The position numbers and the translations under genes are program-made. Under the pieces are notes generated by a model. It had not been told where the DNA came from and made no database searches. It was given only the letters and a program-made list of their open reading frames with translations. A stretch of DNA of 10,935 nt from Halobacteriales archaeon QH_10_65_19 (GTDB lineage: Archaea; Halobacteriota; Halobacteria; Halobacteriales; Haloarculaceae), in assembly GCA_003022085.1 (NCBI GenBank), contig PXQK01000003.1, forward strand, positions 1 to 10,935. Reading direction: 5' to 3'. Positions 7,113-10,935 of this stretch are shown piece by piece (the stretch's first letter is position 1; every line of letters begins with the position of its first letter).

Positions 7113-8054
7113 TCAGTCGTAGGTAATTCTGGGATCGAGGTACGTATACGAGACGTCGACGGCCAGGTTCGCAACGAGCACGAGACAGGAGTACACGAGG
7201 ACGATCGCCTGGACGACCGGGTAGTCCCGCCGCAACACCGAGTCGACGAGCAGGCGGCCGAGCCCGGGCCAGGCGAAGACGATCTCGATGATCACTGACC
7301 CCGAGATGATCAGCGGGACCTGGAGGCCGACGAGCGTGACGACGGGTATCATTGCGTTTTTCATCGCGTGCGTGTAGATGACGGCCTGCGAGCCGATGCC
7401 CTTGCCCTTTGCCGTCCGGATGTAGTCCTCGTTGATTATCTCGAGCATCGACGAACGCATCAGCCGCGTCAGCAGGCCCGCCCGTCTGGCGCCGATCGCG
7501 AACGCGGGGAGCGCGAGGTAGCTCAGCCACTCGAGGGTCAGGAAGCTGTCCGCGCGGCCGGAGATCGGGAAGATCTGCCACTGGACCGCGAACAGAAAAA
7601 TGAGGATGAGCCCGAGCCAGAACGACGGCATCGAGAGCCAGAAGATGGCGAAGATCATCGACCCGGTGTCGAGCCACGAGTACTGACGCACCGCCGCGGC
7701 GACGCCCAGTGGCAGTGCGATGATGAACGTGATGAGCATCGCGACGATGGAGAGCTCCAGCGTCGCCGGGAGCCGTTCGGCGATCATCGCCGAAACCGGC
7801 TCCCCGGTGACAATCGACGTCCCCATGTCCCCCTGCAGCACGTCCGTGAGCCAGTCGACATAGCGGACGTAGATGGGGTCGTCGACACCGAGGTCTGCGC
7901 GGACTTCCTGGATGGCCTCCGCGTCGGCCTGGTTGCCAAGCGCTGCCCGCGCCGGATCCCCCGGAGCGAGGTAGATGAGCGAAGAGATGATGACGGTGAC
8001 ACCGAAGAGGACCGGTATCATCGTCAGTAGGCGACGCATGAGATAACGTAGCAT
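7113..8054 (-). CDS. dppB: Peptide-type ABC transporter permease, DppB/OppB-like
   Basis: This 313-residue inner-membrane subunit is the first gene of the operon. The N-terminus MLRYLMRRLLTMIPVLFGVT with a first membrane segment (about 9-30) and PGDPA just after it is the DppB hallmark. It continues with the extracytoplasmic region (LGVDDPIYVRYVDWL), then GDMGTS at 75-80. Later membrane segments lie at about 98-123, 131-158, 177-193, 235-262 and 283-302. The EAA loop (DYIRTAKGKGIG, 210-221) and FAWPGLGRL (260-268) are in place. A longer frame opens at 8108, but its extra 18 residues overlap the promoter box and lack family similarity, so the ATG at 8054 is preferred. The start at 8039 (MRRLL) is a weaker alternative. 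Confidence 0.95.
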   Translation of the reverse strand: MLRYLMRRLLTMIPVLFGVTVIISSLIYLAPGDPARAALGNQADAEAIQEVRADLGVDDPIYVRYVDWLTDVLQGDMGTSIVTGEPVSAMIAERLPATLELSIVAMLITFIIALPLGVAAAVRQYSWLDTGSMIFAIFWLSMPSFWLGLILIFLFAVQWQIFPISGRADSFLTLEWLSYLALPAFAIGARRAGLLTRLMRSSMLEIINEDYIRTAKGKGIGSQAVIYTHAMKNAMIPVVTLVGLQVPLIISGSVIIEIVFAWPGLGRLLVDSVLRRDYPVVQAIVLVYSCLVLVANLAVDVSYTYLDPRITYD

Positions 8055-8085
8055 CCGCTCTGCTTTCCCTTGGTAATCGGCTCCA

Positions 8086-8096
8086 CAAATATGTAT
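8086..8096 (-). promoter_or_regulatory. TATA-like box of the dppBCDF operon
   Basis: On the minus strand ATACATATTTG is the only strongly A/T-rich patch in the 110-base divergent gap between dppB and the amidohydrolase gene. Its centre is about 36 bases before the dppB ATG, predicting a 5' leader of roughly 10 bases. Confidence 0.45.
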
Positions 8097-8136
8097 CGGT
8101 GTCTGCACTCGACGGGGGAAAGCGTGCCGGAAAATG

Positions 8137-8143
8137 CATTATC
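8137..8143 (+). promoter_or_regulatory. TATA-like box of the amidohydrolase gene
   Basis: CATTATC is centred about 25 bases before the ATG at 8165, fitting a leaderless transcript and favouring that start over an in-frame ATG at 8099. It lies about 50 bases from the dppB box on the opposite strand, so a shared regulator could control both. I see no obvious operator palindrome between them. Confidence 0.4.
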
Positions 8144-8164
8144 CAGGGGTGTGTCGGTGCCGTC

Positions 8165-9406
8165 ATGTCGAGCACTGTCATCCAGTGTGGAACGCTCGTT
8201 GACGGCATCGCAGACGAACCGATCCGGGACGCTCGCGTCGTCGTGGAAGAGGGGACCATCCGGAAGGTCGGTCCGAGCGAGTCGGTGTCGGTTCCGGACG
8301 AGGCTGACCGGATCGACCACTCGAACCACGCCGTCACGCCGGGGTTCCTCGACTGTCACGTCCACCTGAACGGCACCCGTTCGTTCCAGCCAATGGAACG
8401 CATCGAGAAGAGTCTCCCATACAAGGCGGCCCTGGGCGGGGCGGACCTCCGGCAGCTCCTTCTCGCCGGATTCACAACCGTCCGGGACGTCGGCGGGAGC
8501 ACCGCTATCGGGCTGCGAAACGCCGTGGAGGACGACGAGATTCCGGGCCCCCGTATCTACGCTGCCGGCCGGGCGATCTCGCGTTCCGGCGGTCACGCCG
8601 ACATGAACCAGCTTCCGACCCACTGGGCCGGCGACGAGGACCGGATGCTCGGGGTCCAGGCCGACGGGGTTCCCGAGTGTCGGAAGAAGGCGCGACAGGA
8701 ACTCCGCAGCGGGGCCGATCTCATCAAGATAACCATCACCGGCGGGATGGCCTCGAAGGGCACGATCCCCGACCAGGTCCACTACACCGACGCGGAGACG
8801 CAGGTGTTCGCCGAGGAGGCCCACGCGGTGGGCACCCACGCCGCGGCCCACGCCTACGGCACCGCCGGCGTCAACGCGGCGATCCGCAACGGGATCGACA
8901 CGATCGAACACGCGATCGGGTTCGGCGAGCGCGGCGAAGGGGTCGATCTCGCACACGAGTACGGGGCGGTCGTCGTCCCGACGCTCAGTGCAATCTACCG
9001 GCTCGCCTACGAGGGTGACGAGCACGGACTCCCCGAGTTCCACGTCCGGAAGGGCCGGGAGTACGTCGACGAGCACGCAGACTCGGTCACCCGCGCCTAC
9101 GAGGCCGACGTGCCAGTAGCGCTCGGGACGGACTGCAACGGCTCGTACCTCCACCCGCACGGCGACAACGCCATCGAGTTCGAACTGCTCGTCGAACAGG
9201 CTGGCATGGACGAGATGGACGCGCTCAAGGCCGGCACGAGCGTGGCTGCCGACGCCATCCAGGCCGAGGACGTCGGTGCGGTCGAACCGGGCCGACAGGC
9301 CGACTTGGTCGCACTCGACGAGGATCCTCTCGCAGACATCTCGGCGACCCGCGACGCCGTCGCCGCCGTCTACAAGGCCGGCGAGCGGGTCGACAACCGG
9401 ATCTGA
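8165..9406 (+). CDS. Metal-dependent amidohydrolase (imidazolonepropionase/prolidase-like)
   Basis: This 413-residue enzyme of the amidohydrolase superfamily (COG1228-type) has no signal peptide, so it is cytoplasmic. A small N-terminal beta-domain (about 1-58) and C-terminal strands (about 375-413, GRQADLVALDEDPL) flank the TIM barrel. Candidate metal ligands are His65 and His67 in FLDCHVHLNG, Lys188 in ADLIKIT (carbamylated in related binuclear enzymes), His229 in AAHAYG, His249 in TIEHAIGFG and Asp323 in GTDCNG. GFTTVRDVGG (102-111) is also typical. This set resembles Zn-dependent Xaa-Pro or Xaa-Arg dipeptidases of the superfamily rather than HutI itself. It is transcribed divergently from dppB, and with the M24 gene it frames the importer, suggesting it hydrolyses an imported peptide or amide. 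It ends 20 bases from the convergent reductase gene. The superfamily is certain; the substrate is open. Confidence 0.92.
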   Translation: MSSTVIQCGTLVDGIADEPIRDARVVVEEGTIRKVGPSESVSVPDEADRIDHSNHAVTPGFLDCHVHLNGTRSFQPMERIEKSLPYKAALGGADLRQLLLAGFTTVRDVGGSTAIGLRNAVEDDEIPGPRIYAAGRAISRSGGHADMNQLPTHWAGDEDRMLGVQADGVPECRKKARQELRSGADLIKITITGGMASKGTIPDQVHYTDAETQVFAEEAHAVGTHAAAHAYGTAGVNAAIRNGIDTIEHAIGFGERGEGVDLAHEYGAVVVPTLSAIYRLAYEGDEHGLPEFHVRKGREYVDEHADSVTRAYEADVPVALGTDCNGSYLHPHGDNAIEFELLVEQAGMDEMDALKAGTSVAADAIQAEDVGAVEPGRQADLVALDEDPLADISATRDAVAAVYKAGERVDNRI

Positions 9407-9426
9407 GCCGGCAGGACGGGACCAAC

Positions 9427-10412
9427 TCACCGGTGCCGCGTCACGTCGTCCTGCTTCTGGTTCAGGTTGTAGTTCATGATCTTCGCGTGGCGGCTGTCCC
9501 GGTCCCGCTCGACCGAATAGACGCCGCCCGGCACCTCGGCCAGGCGGGCCCTGGCCACCTCGATTGTCCGGTGGTCCTCCTCGTCCAGTTCGAACGCGAG
9601 TGTCCGTTGGTTCGACTCGATGTGGCGGGTGTTCCGCGCGCCGACGATCGCCGACCCGACCCGGGGTTTCTCGAGGACGTATCTCGTGGCGACGTTAGCG
9701 ATAGAGACGCCGTGCTTGTCGGCGATGTCGGAGACGGTCCCGAGGAGGTTCTGGTACGCCTCCCAACCCCCGACCTCCTCGATGATCAGCTTGTACTTGG
9801 TAAGCGACCGGTTCTCCAGGTCTGTCGCCTCTCCTGGATCCGGCTCGCCCGCGAACTTGCTCGTCAGGAAGCCGCCGGCAAGCGTCCCGTAGCACAGTAG
9901 TTTCATGTCACGTCGCTCGCAGAGGTCGACCATCTCGCGTTCGGGCCTGGTATCGAGCAACGAGTACTGGACCTGGTTGCTGACGACCGGCACGCCGGCA
10001 TCGAGGAGGTCCTCCAGGCGCACCGCGTCGAAGTTCGTCACACCGATGTGGCGGATCTTGCCGGCATCCCTGGCCTTATCGAGCACGGCCAGCACATCGT
10101 CGTCGAAGAACTGGCTCGAGCCCCATGAGTGATACTGGTAAAGGTCGATGACCTCTGTCTGAAGGGCGTTCAGCGAGTCCTCCAATTGCTGCTGGACCTC
10201 CTCCGGCCGACGGGGCTCGGTCCGCTCGAAGTTGCCGTGGAACGCCCGGATGTGTTCGGGCGGGGCCATCCCGTAGGTGGTCCGGCGTCGACGAACTCGG
10301 CCGTGTCCTCGACGGGGGTCGACGTCTGGTTCTCGTTGTGCTTCGCCGAGAGCTGCCAGTACCCGTTGATGATTTGACACGCCTCGTACCCGTCCGTGAG
10401 CTCGTACATCAT
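9427..10412 (-). pseudogene. Aldo/keto reductase with internal frameshifting deletion
   Basis: The N-terminus (from ATG 10412, or 10409) reads MMYELTDGYEACQIINGYWQ and runs to EFVDAG at residue 44, near 10281. The protein then resumes in another frame at TYGMAPPEHIRAF (from 10278) and continues to the stop at 9427. The second part has standard AKR landmarks: LEDSLNALQTEVIDLYQYHSW with the active-site-region His, GKIRHIGVTNF, SNQVQYSLLD, CYGTLAGGFL and the nucleotide-binding GARNTRHIESNQRTL. In AKRs the stretch following VDAG carries the DTAxxYG segment with the catalytic Asp and Tyr. It is missing from both frames. The joined pieces total about 327 residues, roughly 20-30 short. A deletion of about 65-70 bases, not a multiple of three, explains both the loss and the frame change. 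The enzyme is therefore almost certainly dead. An insertion-sequence remnant lies directly upstream, and no TATA box is visible at the expected position before the ATG. Confidence 0.85.
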
Positions 10413-10660
10413 GAGGTGAGGGTACTGTTACTGTCACCTACCCCGTTGTAAACGCGGGGCTTGTCGGTGGCCTCCCGCTCGAAGCGTGGTACGCATCCCA
10501 TTGGGACGTCCCACGCCACCGGGTTCCACACCGGGTTCGCGTGTCATCCGGCCCCGACTTCGGAGTGCGGTGACTGGCACTCGTCCTCGGAGAGACGTGC
10601 GCCCACCGAGAACATACTGGCGTCAGTATTCAGCGAAGTCGGCGTCAGGTTCTATTCTGA
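10409..10660 (-). mobile_element. Probable decayed right end of an IS200/IS605 (tnpB-type) element
   Basis: The first 20 bases of the gap beyond the reductase carry a C-rich/G-rich hairpin with a TAAA-containing loop followed by GGGCTT. This pattern is seen at the tnpB-distal ends of many IS1341/IS605-type elements. On the minus strand a tnpB-like C-terminal frame can be followed. It runs after a stop at 10652-10654 through MFSVGARLSEDECQSP, hits an in-frame TGA at 10544-10546, and goes on through FEREATDKPRVYNGVGD to a stop at 10409-10411. The RuvC and zinc-ribbon parts of TnpB are not visible in the window, so this would be a remnant whose coding body is lost or diverged. The assignment rests on the hairpin and on recollection of such ends, not on a recognised domain. 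If correct, the guide-RNA end of the element abuts the reductase start. Confidence 0.4.
10441..10459. repeat. Stem-loop at the presumed IS end
   Basis: CCCCG at 10441-10445 pairs with CGGGG at 10455-10459, with a possible inner G-T pair, around a loop containing GTAAA. It is followed by CTT, giving the GGGCTT signature of IS605-type end hairpins. It could instead act as a transcription-terminating or regulatory stem-loop near the reductase start. Confidence 0.5.
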
Positions 10661-10762
10661 ACCCTTCCTGCGACGTATCATGGTACGTGTTGGGGAGGCA
10701 AAAAGGCTGCGTTCCGTGAATTGTGGCACGGAGCGGACGCGATTCCCTCGCTGTATCAAGAT

Positions 10763-10796
10763 GGAGCTTGGAATTTTGTCATACGCTCCAAGTTCC
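10763..10796. repeat. 10-bp inverted repeat (hairpin)
   Basis: GGAGCTTGGA (10763-10772) pairs with TCCAAGTTCC (10787-10796) across all ten positions, one being a G-T pair, around a 14-base A/T-rich loop. It has no T-run after it on the plus strand. It could be a transposon-related palindrome, a protein-binding site or an RNA hairpin; nothing nearby decides this. Confidence 0.5.
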
Positions 10797-10827
10797 CCCT
10801 TTCCGACACACAAGCCCTGAACCCCCT

Positions 10828-10935
10828 ATGTCAAACTCAGCGTCGGAACTCGGCACGTGTCCGTTAGCGATAAATTTCCTAACAGGTACTACTCGTTTAC
10901 AGTTCCAGCACTCAACCAGTCCCCTTGACTTGGGT
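10828..10935 (+). CDS. Possible start of a small zinc-ribbon protein, cut by window edge
   Basis: The 36 codons open to the edge begin MSNSASELGTCP. Many short haloarchaeal zinc-finger proteins start with a polar stretch followed by LGTCPxC, so this resembles such a start. However, the second Cys of the expected CPxC is absent (CPLAIN), no clear TATA box sits 25 bases upstream, and codon use is poor. It may be a decayed copy or a chance frame. Confidence 0.2.
   Translation, partial: MSNSASELGTCPLAINFLTGTTRLQFQHSTSPLDLG

Larger units (their letters stand above)
10661..10935. other. Low-GC3 tail without a convincing gene
   Basis: No recognisable complete gene is visible. Plus-strand frames across 10461-10820 are open but have no haloarchaeal codon bias or known motif. 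At the right edge two overlapping frames run off the window. One is plus, from ATG 10828 (MSNSASELGTCP). The other is minus, ending at 10779-10781 and including ECWNCKR and LVCRKGGTWSV, with roughly half its third positions G or C. At most one can be real. The composition is visibly more AT-rich than the genes to the left, consistent with transposon-associated or intergenic DNA. Confidence 0.5.

Noticed and set aside
8055..8108. Upstream start for dppB at 8108
   Set aside because: It would put the start upstream of the TATA-like box and add residues unlike the DppB N-terminus.
6208..8337. Minus-strand frame extending upstream of dppD as one very long protein
   Set aside because: The residues before dppD's start are an out-of-frame reading of dppC and dppB, rich in Arg, Pro and His with no motifs; only the dppD part is real.
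1..10935. CRISPR array, tRNA, rRNA or phage defence genes
   Set aside because: No regularly spaced direct repeats, no tRNA-like cloverleaf or rRNA motif, and no defence-type domains were seen on either strand.

Overview
The window reads as haloarchaeal chromosome. It is GC-rich with strong G/C at codon third positions. The proteins are very acidic, the binding protein has a twin-arginine lipoprotein signal followed by a D/N/G-rich tether, and several genes have TATA-like boxes about 25 bases ahead of the start codon, as in leaderless haloarchaeal transcripts.

Layout, left to right. (1) 38-928 (+) encodes an acidic archaeal coiled-coil protein of the COG1340 type. (2) 1076-2350 (-) encodes an M24 (creatinase/prolidase-fold) protein whose metal site is not canonical. 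(3) 2497-4165 (+) is a family-5 peptide-type solute-binding lipoprotein gene broken by a frameshift near 2980-2990. (4) 8054 down to 4194 (-) is a compact dppB-dppC-dppD-dppF operon with two permeases and two ATPases. Its genes are 2-3 bases apart, or overlap by 17 bases between dppD and dppF. (5) 8165-9406 (+) encodes a metal-dependent amidohydrolase of the imidazolonepropionase/prolidase-like group, divergent from dppB. (6) 9427-10412 (-) is an aldo/keto reductase gene with a frameshifting internal deletion that appears to have removed the catalytic Asp/Tyr segment. (7) 10409-10935 holds no convincing intact gene. Its left part looks like the decayed end of an IS200/IS605 (IS1341-type, tnpB) element, and the rest has a different base composition and only weak open frames.

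Genes 2-5 together look like an uptake-and-hydrolysis locus. An ABC importer of the dipeptide/oligopeptide/opine/nickel superfamily is flanked by two unrelated C-N hydrolase-type proteins, one M24 and one amidohydrolase. The natural inference is import of a small amide or peptide-like compound followed by hydrolysis in the cytoplasm. The substrate cannot be read from sequence. The binding protein gene is convergent with the transporter operon rather than leading it. Two genes are broken (binding protein and reductase), and an insertion-sequence remnant abuts the broken reductase, so the locus may be decaying in this strain. Single-base assembly error remains possible for the binding protein.

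I did not find a clearly new defence or RNA system. The most interesting items are the altered M24 active site, the heptad-phased histidines in the coiled-coil protein, and the linked decay of the importer locus and reductase beside a transposon end.
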